Assembly: GCF_001949145.1 (NCBI RefSeq)
Contig: NW_019091355.1
Span: forward strand, 4,229,374 to 4,279,918
DNA from: Acanthaster planci
Lineage: Eukaryota > Echinodermata > Asteroidea > Valvatida > Acanthasteridae
Direction of reading: 5' to 3'
DNA: 50,545 nucleotides
Shown here: positions 11,401 to 22,800 of the stretch, piece after piece
Layout: each line of letters begins with the position of its first letter
Position numbering within the stretch: position 1 is the stretch's first letter
Translations under genes and position numbers: made by a program
Notes under the pieces: generated by a model
The model's database searches: none
What the model was told of the DNA's origin: nothing
Seen by the model: the letters and a program-made list of their open reading frames with translations, nothing else

Positions 11401-13346
11401 CAAGACCTTTTAATCTTTTTTTAATAGATCTTGTGTGTAATGCATCCACATTGGTCATAAATGCTTGATTTTAAGGAGAAAAATTTGGACAGTTAGATTC
11501 ATGAAACAGTGATGCATATTTTCTGACGTTCATAACGTATATAACTATGACATGGTATGAACATTGAACAATGTGTAAATGTACTTTCATCTTGAACAGA
11601 TAAGTACTTCAAAAAACATGTAATAGTCATTCATTCTTTCTTATTTATCACCACTGGGTTATCTGCACATCAGCATGTGCAACTGGTATCTTTGGCATAG
11701 TTTTGAGTCACTACTGGGTCCTACCATGCAAAATAACGGTCAGAAATTGGACTGGTACCCCTCAGTCAACAAGATTCAGTGCCGAGCCACAGAACTTAAA
11801 AGGCTCCACAAAGTTCTCACCACACTCTTCGGCGGCTTTCATCTTGTTCCTGACGTAGACAGCACTGGCTGGGTCTTCACCTACCAAGACGGCCGTCAGA
11901 TGAGGGGGCCGGTGGCCCTCTGCTACCCACGCCTTCACCTCCTCAGCTACCTCGGCCTGCACCACCTTGGAAATCTTCTTTCCATCGATGATCTCTGCAT
12001 TGCTGAACAAACAAATCAATTTTTTTCTGTTTAGCATCTAACACATCAAAACTCAGAAACACTGTCAATTCCTGCAGCTGCAACAGTTCTAACACAGAGC
12101 CTTCTTCTTGGGATGACAGTAAACTTTCAGAGGCGGATCTAGAGGGGGTGGGGGGGCTTGCAATCCCCGTTCAGCTGCAGACTATCTGCAACTACCAGTG
12201 AAATGACAGAAAATGAGTAGGCCTACCAACAAGGACTGTACCGCCCATCTATCCATCTATAAACAACCTACATTGATTTCCAGTGGATCCCCTTAGCAGG
12301 GCATCACTTCAGTATGCCCATCAACCCCCTCCCCGCTCCTGAAAGCTAGATCCGTCCCTGACTTTTGTCCATGTAAATGTAAATTCATCAGCATTTAACA
12401 TGCAAGCATGACAAAGTGGGCCTATCAGATAAGGTGGCAGAATAAAACTTGATAATGAGGTTAAAATGTGGAAGAGGTCGATTTCATAATAATAAAGGCT
12501 TACTTTAACGTTTACATATATAACAAATCAATTTCATAAGCCTTATCGCAAATACTGCATGGGTGATTTTGCACGATAGAAAGGCATTGTGGGAAGGAAA
12601 AAGGGGCAATGCTTGCTCCTTTTTCCTTCCCACAATGCCTTTCTACCATTGTGTAAAATCATGCATGCTGTATATTTGTGATTAAGGGTTATACTAATGA
12701 TCAAAAGAGCACTGACAGACTGACACCCTGTGCACAGACCCCACAGGTCTGGAGGTAGGGCCTACAATGTCACAAAACCTATGAGACATGTGAGATTGAC
12801 GTGAAAGATCGCTTTCTACGTAAGCAAATGCTACCCCCAGAACTGTGGGGTCCGACGTCTGCCCCGTTCGTATGGGGCGGACATCAGATCCCACAATTGT
12901 CATTGTAGGCAAATGCTTTGACATTTTCACTACTAAATTTGACATTGGGACAACGAACCCCACAGTTCTAGAATTCAGGCTAGCCTAACGCTGGACATTG
13001 TAAGTACTGCTTCCCTACTTCTACCCGTACCCCCAGAAGTTGGGGTTTCGTCGTCCGCCGCGCGCTGTGCTCCCACGATCGTTCGGGGACCGGGGGGCGT
13101 GGGAGCGTGGCCTGACGGCGGACGACCATGGAGCTATTGCTCATGGGACGCGTCGACAAACCCCCACAGTTAACTTCTGGCATATGTCTGAGAGGAGGCC
13201 TACTCTAGACAGTTCTAGGCCATTCTTTCGCGTTTTTTCTGTCAAACTTACTTCAAAGCTGTCCTGTGGAACGCTAAGGCCCTCAGAGATGGAAGTGCAT
13301 TCTTATTTGAGAGGAATGATCGCAAACATGCTCTAAACGCCGACAT
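8462..13346 (-). CDS. MTHFD2: MTHFD2: mitochondrial methylene-THF dehydrogenase/cyclohydrolase, six exons
   Basis: Exons (minus strand, in order) are 13252-13346, 11821-12002, 10952-11227, 9705-9800, 9061-9294 and 8462-8571. All introns are GT-AG and all phases fit, giving 993 nt and 330 aa. Exon 1 encodes an Arg/Leu/Ser-rich presequence ([13 protein letters not shown]...), a mitochondrial targeting peptide. Exon 2 has the catalytic YVRNK motif (Tyr81, Lys85). Exon 3 has [11 protein letters not shown], the folate-site motif, and [16 protein letters not shown]. Exon 4 has the nucleotide-site GRSKNVG. The last exon has the family motif [15 protein letters not shown]. The enzyme oxidises 5,10-methylene-THF and hydrolyses methenyl-THF to 10-formyl-THF. 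Wording is closest to MTHFD2/MTHFD2L, but the cofactor segment reads VTICHSKT, as in NADP-dependent MTHFD1. An in-frame ATG five codons upstream (13359-13361) is possible; the chosen one has A at -3. Confidence 0.93.
12536..12692. mobile_element. Foldback element in MTHFD2 intron 1 (first of three)
   Basis: This is a long near-perfect hairpin. The left arm has aggcattgtgggaaggaaaa and the right arm its reverse complement, around a short ggcaatgcttgct centre. Outer arms (ataagccttatc against gattaagggttat) also pair with mismatches. It is non-coding and fits a miniature foldback DNA transposon. Confidence 0.75.
12733..12966. mobile_element. Foldback element in MTHFD2 intron 1 (second of three)
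   Basis: The core pairs gaactgtggggtccgacgtc with the later gacatcagatcccacaattg, around gccccgttcgtatggggc. Outer words gcctacaatgtca and tgtcattgtaggc also pair. The core termini resemble those of the neighbouring foldback at 13031-13180, so the two may belong to one family. Confidence 0.6.
13031..13180. mobile_element. Foldback element in MTHFD2 intron 1 (third of three)
   Basis: It opens ccccagaagttggggtttcg and ends in a word that pairs with it (cgacaaacccccacagtta then acttctgg). Inside, cgtcgtccgccg pairs with cggcggacgacc, and tgctcccacg with cgtgggagcg. It is GC-rich, unlike its surroundings, and lies only about 70 bp inside the intron from the exon 1 donor. Confidence 0.65.
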
Positions 13347-16105
13347 GTTTGACACGTACATGGACACGTCCCACCAGAGTTCGGTGCTATAGCCGGTGAT
13401 GGACTAGATTTTAGCCAAGGCTACCAGGCTCCCAAAAGCGTCTTTCTGAAATTGATGGTAACACACGTGTCTGGGGAGATTAAAATACAGCCGCTAGCAA
13501 ACGGCTAGCTGCATGTACATGTACCAGTACTATTGCCGGCCGTAGCCAAGACACAGCCACGTAGCCGGCCTTGCGCGCGATCGCCGGCCAGATCCTAGAC
13601 TTGCCACAAGTCGTGCGCCTCGCTTTTTGTAGCGTACCCGTGTTTTTCTCCCCTTGCAGGGTAATAAGAAAGTTTTTTTGAGGGATTAATTGTGACGAAC
13701 TGTCTTCTGCTTTAACTTGATAAGCTCAGCTTCGCCCAATGGAGACGGCTGGCAAAGGGGAATATCGCGAGGTCTGGTAACGCACGCCATCACTCGTCGA
13801 TTTCAGTGTCGGATAGGCTTTTCCTGCGGCAAGAAAATTAGCACAGGCCTGAGACATCGAGTTTGCTTTTATACTTTTTTTGACAGCATAAACTTAAGCA
13901 GATGTCTAATTTTCGTCCATAATATTCATATTCCCTTTTAATTTTTAGGTGGCAGAAAGGAACTCGGATAAGCATAACAGTTTTTGTTTTCAACGTTCCC
14001 GTTCAGTCGGCTTTCCAGATTGAAAACAAAATCAGAACAGCTGAAACTTTGAACCTTCAAAAATGGTCAGTTTGTTTTTCTACTATTCTCGTTTTATACA
14101 ACACATACATGTGCATGTTAGGTCAATTAAAAAATCCTACCGGTAATCACCCGTGCTTATATTTCTGTTGCCCGACCCAATTTCTTTCATTTTAGCTGAA
14201 TTCTGATCTTTCGTTTATACAAAGTTTCTAGCTACACATGCTCGCGTAAAACCTGTATAACGCATACACGGAAAAATCAAATTTGTTGGCTTTTCGCAAG
14301 GGTGAGCATTTCGCAATGGTGTCGGCCCTTTGTATGTCAAAATAATATAAGACATTACTGGGAAAACTCCTCAAGACTCAGGACCAAACAAAATTATTGC
14401 CACAAAATCGGAGAAAATGTCGAGGGGGTAGGCAGACTTTCAAGTAATCAACAAAGTACACTGGCATTTACTCTCGGTAATCTTCAATCTATTTCAAATT
14501 CATAATCATAATTTCAATTTGATATGGCTTGAGTGGGTATCTTCATCTTTATGTATTAAAGTAGGCCAAGTAATAACTTTTAGCGTCTGGGTTTCGGGGG
14601 ACAAGGGGCAAGGCTTTTTACTTTGAAGACTTGCCACCATTCCTTTTAAAAATTTCGATCTCCAAAAATGAAAGAGACGTGTTAGACAAGAAATTGAAGA
14701 TAATTCAATCTATCTCAAGTGGTTTATACCGTTTGTTGTTAGTCTGTAGGACTGTATCACAAGACGTAAATATACAACCACTTCCATTGATGCGGGTGCA
14801 ATTTACAGCAAAACCAAGGACATGTATTTGGTCGCAGCCGTGTGAAAACATGTTGGGAGGTCAAAATGAACAATCGCACAATGTGGAAACTGACCAACTG
14901 CATCAAGACGGAAATTCTGACTAGCAGGTTTTCTATTTTTGATTGACCAGTCAACTTACTTGCATTCTCTGTCCTCATTTTCCCTCTGGTAAAATAAACA
15001 ATAAATCGCTGTGACCCTCAAAAACGAAGTGGGCAATGATGCCCAACACGAACCTGTTTTGTTTCTTTACCTTTTTTCATCATGTAAATAGCATAGAGGA
15101 GTTCAACAAAACTAAAGACCAGACTTTATTGGAATTATGATAAACACCGTTATTGGTTGACTGGCAAAACAAAGAATAATAATGTTACATCCCAATAATG
15201 GCATCAGTCCAAACTGTACTTGGGACACCCCGAACTGTAATGTTGTAATTGGGCTGGTTATTCATTCATGAATAAACTAACACAAGGTTCTGTTTGCATG
15301 GATCTACATAAACCAAATGACACTGACACATGCCATTGCACATACTGGTATTCTATGCTATACTTTGGCAGGAATTCCTGGGACTGACTGTCCTATATAG
15401 TTGGGGCGAAATGATATGTATTTATAAGTGGAAACAACAAAATATATAGTAGCTGGCCCTTCATAAGGACCCCTTTCTCTTTAGCACAATTACACCTTTA
15501 ATAATCCACATTATCACAGCCCAGTACCTAATTTGTCAGGTTTCTGGGGATCTCTTCAGACCAAACCAAAAAAAAAAATGCATTTGCTGCTACACTGAAA
15601 AAACAAACAAACAATAGAATTGGCAAGTGGATAAAATCTTTGGATGTTTTCAGCCAAAAATATTAGGGTTACCAGTGTCAGTAATTTTCTCTCCACTTTG
15701 AACAAAGAGTAAATGACACTGCCATATTTAACACTGTTCATATTTAAATAACACTAAAAGCACTCGCTGAGTCATTAAAGAATGTCACAATTTTGAAGGG
15801 ACAAGTTTGCAGAAGCACACCTGAACAAAACACTTTTTCATTCTGACCAGCTTTCAGAGACAAAACAAAAGCTACAAAAATACGGCATAACGTACACAAA
15901 CTCTTTGCTCTGAAGTTGGCACCATAAAGTGTAATCTTTATAATCATTTTTAACACAAAGATACATAGGTTCTGCATGATTTTCTAGGTTAGGATTCGGG
16001 TAAATGGAAGCATTTAATTTGGGGATTGGCCTTGTAATGAGAGGAGGAGATTCCTCCTCAAAGAAACCCTCCCTGACAATTCTAGCCAAGGGTCTGCTGT
16101 CCGTT
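13347..16105. other. Intergenic region with the probable MTHFD2 promoter
   Basis: The first 300 bp above the MTHFD2 start include a GC-rich patch (about 13535-13620, repeated gccggcc and gcgcgcgat words), which suits a TATA-less housekeeping promoter; this is inference. The rest to 16105 is AT-rich and shows no supportable exon. The right end probably includes the 3' UTR of TMEM243-like copy A. Confidence 0.45.
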
Positions 16106-19100
16106 TCAGTCGGGCTGACCACTCCCCCCTAATGCCTCTAGTAGTGACTTGACTGTGGAGGCCGGTTGGAACGTTTGAGGTCCCCCACTGTTTGGTGTAG
16201 TGAGTGGGGGGGCGACTGTGGGCGCCGTGCTGTTGGGGTTCTCATGTTGGAAAACATAGATGTCCGTCGTGATGCACTGAAAGATGACGACTGTCCCGAC
16301 CAGGATGAGGAACCACCATTTTGTCGGATCCTAGAGATGCCAAAACTCAGTGGTTACAAGTAGATACAAAAATTTCAGGAGATAGGGGATGGGAGTGTAT
16401 CTCTGTGCAAATAATGAATGTTTAGGAGCGCAATGGTAAAAACGATTTTCATGAGGTGACAGAGCGAATGTCCCATTCCATGAGGTGATGCCAATTGGAA
16501 TGGAATATTCAATTTGTCACCAAATAATTCTCTCCACTGGAAGAGGGTGAAACTGTCATTATGTCTTTCACACAATGCCTCGATAAATCCTCTTTAACTA
16601 CACGTCGCTGTTTTGTTTTCTCAGCTCAGTGTGAAAGCATGACACAAGTTTTCATCCTCCAAACTATGGATGAAATTTTGCCTGTTTGTGTGAAGAGCCA
16701 CAACTGCACAGAACATCGCAGTGAATAACTGGAGGCAGTGTAATTAAAAGTAGCACTCCTTTATAAAATAAGTTCACATTAACGTATCATTTTGCCACAT
16801 GAAGCTGCCTCAATTGATGAGACTACAAAAAAAGTCAACACTACAATTTTAAGGGCTCAATACCTCAATATAATACCTCAACACAGAGTAACATTTCAAA
16901 ATTCCTGAAATGAATTGCAACCAGTGTTGTGGCCAAGGAGGGTGCAAAGTGACCGATTTTGACAGAATGCAGATCTTAAAGCAAAAGGGGGTGACAAAAA
17001 AAAAACTGGGTCGTTGATAGAGCAAAACCTGGATAGTGAGAACAGGTTGAATAGGACAACAATTCTATTTTCAAAAGGTCAAGAAAACCCTGCCTAGGGG
17101 CCTGCATGCACGTATAAAGTAGCAAGAGGGAGGCATTTAGTTTACATACCAAATCTCCAGTCTTGTACCAGAAGCACTGTAACAAAATACCAAACAAAAA
17201 TGTCACCATTTTAAATGTAATTAAAGCTGAATTTAATTTCCCCTTTTCAAATGACAATAACTGACAATGACAAATGACAATGACCATTATAAAGCACAAT
17301 ACGTGCTTTATAATGGTTGATTTTCTATAAATTTTTCTTTTATGTAATACTTTAGACAGCCAATACAGAATCTTTTTCAAATCTACCTCTCGTATACCAC
17401 CATGAACAAAAATAGCAAGAGTAAAGTCTAATACATTAAGGCCATTGAAACATCAAGTCCATAACACTTATACAGGCATCTGACAACTAAAATGAACAAG
17501 AGGCAACACAGTACATATATGGCAACACTTTTACACCTTTTTACAGAAGAAATTAATTAATTTGTAAAAAATACTGGAAGACTTACTGAGAACAAGATGA
17601 TAATGGCACTTATGAGGATGTTGATGGCCATGAGATAATAGGTGAAATCAACATGCCCTCGGATGAAACAAAAGATCACTGACAGCTGTGGAACAGAAAT
17701 CAGTGTAAATACAATGTAAAGGTTAGACCTCATCACTACAACCTTCAACTGCACATGATAAGTTAAAAGACATTTCTGAAACTAAGAGGACAAAACAGAT
17801 GACAATAACACACGTGCATTATTTTCCGAGTTGTCACTGAGTCTGTCAGAAGTTGTCACAAGTCAGTCACACGTCATTCAGTCCTGGGTCACCTCATGAG
17901 CTGTTTGCATGAATTGTGACAAAGGAATGCCTTTGGCATTGTTCATCTCTTTAGTTCTAATGTGATTTGTCAACTGACTTGCGAGCTGACCTGTAGACTG
18001 ACATGTGGCTGACACCATTCCAGCTCTGATTATGTTATAGAGATTTGATTTATATATTGAGCTAGTAAATTGTCCTTTAAAAACTTTTCCAACTTCAACA
18101 AAAAAGTAAAAACAAACAAAACACTAACTAAACCCCACAAAAAAACCCCAAAAACAAAGCAACCTCCAAGAACAAACAAAAAACGCAAGCAAAGCCAAAC
18201 AGAACCATTAACCCTAACCCCCAGGGTGTATGTAAAATCGTTAAAATTGGAGGATTTGGGAGTGTTAGGGTAAAATAAAAAAGTCTGATTGTCAATTAAG
18301 TTAAAAATACAACAAGGACAACAATCGAGGAATGGCTCTCCTGGATATTAGAATACATGTAAATATAAACATTGTAATTCAATAAAAAAATCTGTCTCCT
18401 TACCACAATCATGAAAGCAGTGAGACCAACAAACGCCTTGGTAACCAAAACCTAGATTAAATAAGAAAATGAAGGACTGGGTTTTAAGTTCAAGAATTCA
18501 CGACCAGCAATGAACAGGGTGTATTACAAACCCAATACCCAAATAAAAAAAGACTTGGAAAAATAGGTGTACAGTGTACTTAGCTTGAGTTGAGTAACCT
18601 AACCATGCGTAACTCAAGCCCCTACACTCATAACAGCTGGAAATTTGCAGATATCTCCATCTCTGGGGATAAGTGTACTCAAGCACAGAACAAGATGACT
18701 CAAGCTAGCCAGAAGAAATTCCAAAAATATCTCAACATCTTGAATGCTAATTTGACTTTTTAGGACATTCTATTGCTCTCAGACTGCTAATAGATTGCTG
18801 CATGGAACAATCAGTGGCATTCGTGTATGGAATTCTTTTGTGCTAGCCTAATTGATGTCATGAGAATGAGCATTGCTTTGGCATGTTTCTCAGTTTCTGT
18901 TACTAAGAAAATACTAGGCTTGAGTTTAGACCTTAGGTGCCGCCTTACATGTAGGCAATGTTAGGCCGCGTCGGACAAATGACGGAAGCCCTTGGCTACG
19001 GCTTGAAATTGCACGACTCTACGGGATCTGGCTGTAGCCAGTCTGTAGACTCCAGTCCTTTTCGGACACGGCCTTAATTGTTACGCCCCAACTATACCAT

Positions 19101-19692
19101 AGTGTCTGTCCCAACTATAGTTGGGACAGTCCCAACTATTGTGCTGCTGTTGGGCTGGCCCAACTATTGTTGACCAATCTTGGTAAAAATTTCACAACCT
19201 TCCCCCGAGTATGCAGCTCACAGCCTCACACCTGACATAATTCAATTAAAATATGGCACTTCAAAGTCTTCATGAAAATTCATTTCTGCAAGCATGAGTT
19301 GCTGATGAAAACAAAATGAATGGCATGCACAGCCTATGCTGCAGTTGGGTCCCAACCAAAGTTATTATGCCAGTCCACTGATGCTGTAGTCGTGGTACTA
19401 ACAGCCTCAACATCATGAACATGATGAACGTGCTCAAGCTCCGGAGGCTACTTGCATGACAAGTACTAGCATGACTAGGATCCCCTCTTTCCTCCATATA
19501 GGCCTAGTACTAGTACTAGTGCTAGGCTACAACTTTTACAAGTACTATAGCCTAGCCTAGTGGTTTTCCTTGCTGAGCTAGGATATGTGTTTCCCCTCCA
19601 CAGACGCTGTAGCTCACCTTTTGTGGAGCTACTTCGTGATACAGTGCCCCACTCAAAGGGACAGAACCGTCTTTCCCCGATTCGTCATCCAT
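16106..19692 (-). CDS. TMEM243: TMEM243-family membrane protein, copy A, five exons
   Basis: Exons (minus) are 19618-19692, 18404-18451, 17587-17685, 17150-17176 and 16106-16330. All junctions are phase 0 and GT-AG, giving 157 aa. The protein starts MDDESGKDGSVPLSGALYHE and has three hydrophobic segments: about residues 26-49 (VLVTKAFVGLTAFMIV...), 54-77, and 87-109 (WWFLILVGTVVIFQCITTDI). The 27-nt exon 4 encodes CFWYKTGDL. The following exon continues DPTKWW, matching the WYRQGDLEPKF-type motif between TM2 and TM3 of vertebrate TMEM243. A Pro/Thr/Ser-rich tail of about 45 residues with an NST sequon follows TM3 and is absent from vertebrate TMEM243 and from copy B. The family has little known biochemistry. 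The family call rests on TM pattern and the GDL motif; the exon structure is firm. Confidence 0.75.
16416..16520 (+). repeat. Dispersed repeat, copy 1 (other copy near 31059)
   Basis: The segment around tttcatgaggtgacagagcg is shared with 31059-31140, where tttcatgaggtgacagagtg occurs. The flanking words aatgttta, gagcgcaat, accaaat and ccactg keep the same order. It lies in the last intron of TMEM243-like copy A. It is an unnamed dispersed repeat with boundaries uncertain. Confidence 0.6.
19106..19129. repeat. Perfect 24-bp palindrome
   Basis: The half-site ctgtcccaacta is followed directly by its exact reverse complement, with no spacer. Partial copies of the word cccaactat surround it (19085-19165). 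It lies in intron 1 of TMEM243-like copy A. It could be the centre of a small foldback element or a cruciform-forming site; no function can be assigned. Confidence 0.8.
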
Positions 19693-20560
19693 GTTAACTG
19701 GTTAATCTTCCTGCAAAATGTTCATGTTCCAGCAGAGCACACTAATCTATCTAAACATGTCACATGCAATGTATACATAGTACATGTACACGTATTAGTA
19801 CCGGCCAGCGTAATATGAACCTCGTCCCCATGAGTCACTTTAATTGTTTCCATGTGCACAATGTAATAGGGTAGTTATCAACAGAAACAAGCATTGACAG
19901 TACACCTGGTGCACGCTGATACTTTGAGAGCAAGGTTGATAGGTACCTTGTCAGGATCACGTGCGTAAAAGTTTACAGGTCAACGCCGTAGTAGATGGCT
20001 TTATTTTGCGTGGGGGCTTGCATGCCGCGAGAAATCATCTAAAAAACATTTTATAAATCAAATAACTATTCCAGACAAACTGCAAGAATATTTTTTGCCA
20101 TTTATTTGAAAACGGAAACACACTGAAAGAAAAGTAAAGGAATTTTTTCTCTAAACACCATTTACCAACAATACTGGTGCCTCGCATTAAATGGATTCTT
20201 CTCCAAAGGTCATTTTCCTCACTTTTGTTTTAGTCTGGTCCACTGTCAATTTCATTATAAACTCAGTTAATATGTTCGAGGTACCAGATTTTGTCATTGA
20301 CTTGTAGGTAAGTGCTTACCGTTCACTTTGCCACTGAAAATCTTGCGTCAAAGACTCGAAACCTCACATTTCAAATAAAAAACACATTTCAGCAACGTTA
20401 TCAAGGTATTTTTACGTTGTATTTTCAAGCAATATATCGAAAGGTTTGTTTTTAAACCCAGATGTCTTGTCAAGTTACCCTCGTAGTAGGCCTACCACTG
20501 ATCTCTACTAGACTGACAGTATTGGCAGAGATCAGTGAGTAGTACCAGCTTGCATAGTCC

Positions 20561-20612
20561 AGACCCGTAAACAGGGCCCAACGACTATTCGTTGGGCCCT
20601 GTTTACGGGTCT
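20561..20612. repeat. Perfect hairpin, 24-bp arms, 4-base loop
   Basis: Positions 20561-20584 (agacccgtaaacagggccca then acga) are exactly reverse-complementary to 20589-20612, with loop ctat. A perfect match over 24 bp implies recent formation or selection. A neighbouring looser inverted repeat (gatctctac against gagatcagtg, 20500-20540) suggests a foldback element, but I cannot define its ends. Confidence 0.9.
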
Positions 20613-21663
20613 ACAGCCTGCATGGCCAGGCATGCCAGGGGCCGGGCAGGGCGCAAGGCACCGTGACCACAGAGAGGCTAATAAATTTTTGAATTATTTT
20701 TATGTGTTTTATTTTTGATGTTATCTTGAAGAGGATGCGGTAAGAAACATTTTGATATAACTTTGGATTCCATCAGCCTCTGCAAAGCAAAGAAAAATCG
20801 ATTTGAATGGGGATGTTTTGAGATTTTTTTTGTCATGTTTGTACACGTGTTACTGAGTGAGTGTAGAGCAAACTGTGGTTAAATTGTACACAAAAATGAG
20901 TGTGGATTTTAACTGAAAAGCTTAAAATTTATGTTTTCGTAAAATCTTTGTTCTTATCTGTGCCTTATTTCAATGAATCTAATGCTGCTTTACTTCAAAT
21001 TTCAAAAATTTTGAAATTGGAAATTAAGTACAGGAGCTACAGCGTGCAGAAAAAGATGAAGTTTAATCACAGTTTCCTATTCAAGAAAATGAGTTTCCAA
21101 ATAAACAGCACCCTCGCTCATTTATTCATGGCCCTAAGTCCAGGCCTAATCCGAGTAGCTTGGACCCAACTGTCTCTGACTTTCGCCCGACAATGTCCAA
21201 ATGTCAAAAAAAGGTGATTTGTAGGGTCTAAGTTACTCGGAATAGACCAGGCCTAGGTACTCCGTATGCAAGTTGCATGTTCCGTACTTTAGTTTGAATG
21301 GGTTCGTAACGCTATGGCATTTTGAATGCTACCCTGTTATGTCCCTCCGTTTCTTGACAAAACTGCACTTTCTCAGTCAAATCTTTCGCCAAAATGCTGT
21401 CAAAACTTAAATCATGTCTGTTTAAATCGCATGCTCTGTGCCATGGTTTTTGGACCGTCATCTGGTCATGACCATGTAACCAACTATTTTTGGCAAAATT
21501 CAGAGCTGAAGTTTTACCTACCATCTGGCCTCTCTTCACACAATGATCCGCACATCTGCACACTGTGGCTGTTCACGCGATGCATTACACACTGCACATG
21601 CGCAACGTCACAAACATCCAGTATCAGCTCGTAAAATTGTGTCCTTAGCAGAAGAGTGAAACT

Positions 21664-21895
21664 GGGCCCAGATGGTTGGTTTGCCACTCTCCATTTGTGG
21701 CTGTTTTGCCATTTAGAACTTACATGATGTACTGATGTACTTACTAGGCCCAGATGGTTGGTTTGCCACACTCCATTTGTGGCTGTTTTGCCATTTAGAA
21801 CTTACATGATGTACTGATGTACTTACTGGGCCCAGATGGTTGGTTTGCCACACTCCATTTGTGGCTGTTTGGCCATTCAAAACTTACATGATGTT
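21664..21895 (+). repeat. 82-bp tandem repeat, about 2.8 copies
   Basis: Units start at 21664, 21746 and 21828, each with ggcccagatggttggtttgc, followed by ccatttgtggctgtttt and acttacatgatgtactgatg. The third unit is cut short. Units are nearly identical. This is a minisatellite in the region between the two TMEM243-like genes. Confidence 0.9.
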
Positions 21896-22800
21896 TCAGA
21901 CCCATTCAACCCAAGTGTTCTAACCACTTTGCGCCAGGGGACACGGTATCGGGGACCTTATGTTTGTACGCATAGCCGGGGAGCCCGAAATTGGACAAAG
22001 GAGCCGGGTCTTGTACATAAGACCACACTCTGAACAAAAGACCGAGCCGCTTGGACTTGAAGAACATTTTTCAGTTGTCAAAAGCGGAGGTAATCTGTCC
22101 TTTTTTGAAACACTATTACAACCATGGACGAAAGCTTTCCAGCACTCCAACACAATACCGCTGCACGCTTATCTTGCCCCATTGAAAAAGACGCCAGCAC
22201 TGCACAATGTGGGCTCTCTTTACAAGGCAGCAGGCCTGGCTGAAATACATGGGCGTCAATAGATGTTGCCTGGCACATTAGAGTAGCCACCAAACAGTCA
22301 TTCGTGTGGGTGTAAATGTCGAGTTAATAAAGTAATGCATTTTTGAAGAATTTGAAAACGGAAAGTCATGAAAAACGTCCGTATTTGTGCGTGGCCATTT
22401 TAATTGAACCTGGCACGAAGTGGTTAAAGGGAGGAAATAACTGCGTTGATTTGATGACTGCGAAATATTTTTTTTTTATTTCGAAAATTAATATTTGATA
22501 ATTGATTGGATGTTCATATCTTCTGCACTGCCTTGCGATGTTAAACCACCCGCTGCAGAGTTCGCTACTACAGAAATTTGTCTTTTTATGTCTGAAGTGT
22601 ATTTCCTTATTCCATTCAGGTCTGAATTTGCAGTGGTCTTCCACTAAACAGCTCACAAGATCCTGTGTGCGCAGTCCATAGCAAGTACTTGGCGTATCAC
22701 TAAGGGTTGCTAGAACGCATGTTGTGACTACCGTCTGGACGGCTGTGGCGACCAACCCTCCTGATTAAAAGTGAGGCAGTGGAAGTGACCTTGTCTTAAG

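Larger units (their letters stand above)
19693..22800. promoter_or_regulatory. Shared intergenic region between the divergent TMEM243-like genes
   Basis: These 3.1 kb separate the two start codons of the head-to-head pair, so promoters of both genes should lie here. I see no clear TATA box or CpG-rich core next to either ATG. The region holds a perfect 24-bp-arm hairpin (20561-20612) and an 82-bp tandem repeat (21664-21895). Open frames inside (for example 21960-22262 plus) show no family features. Confidence 0.4.

Noticed and set aside
18200-18225. Telomere-like taaccctaac words (also near 50480)
   Set aside because: Only one or two units; no array.
21960-22262. Plus-strand open frame of 100 codons upstream of TMEM243-like copy B
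   Set aside because: No motif and no splice link to copy B, whose own ATG is preceded by an in-frame stop.
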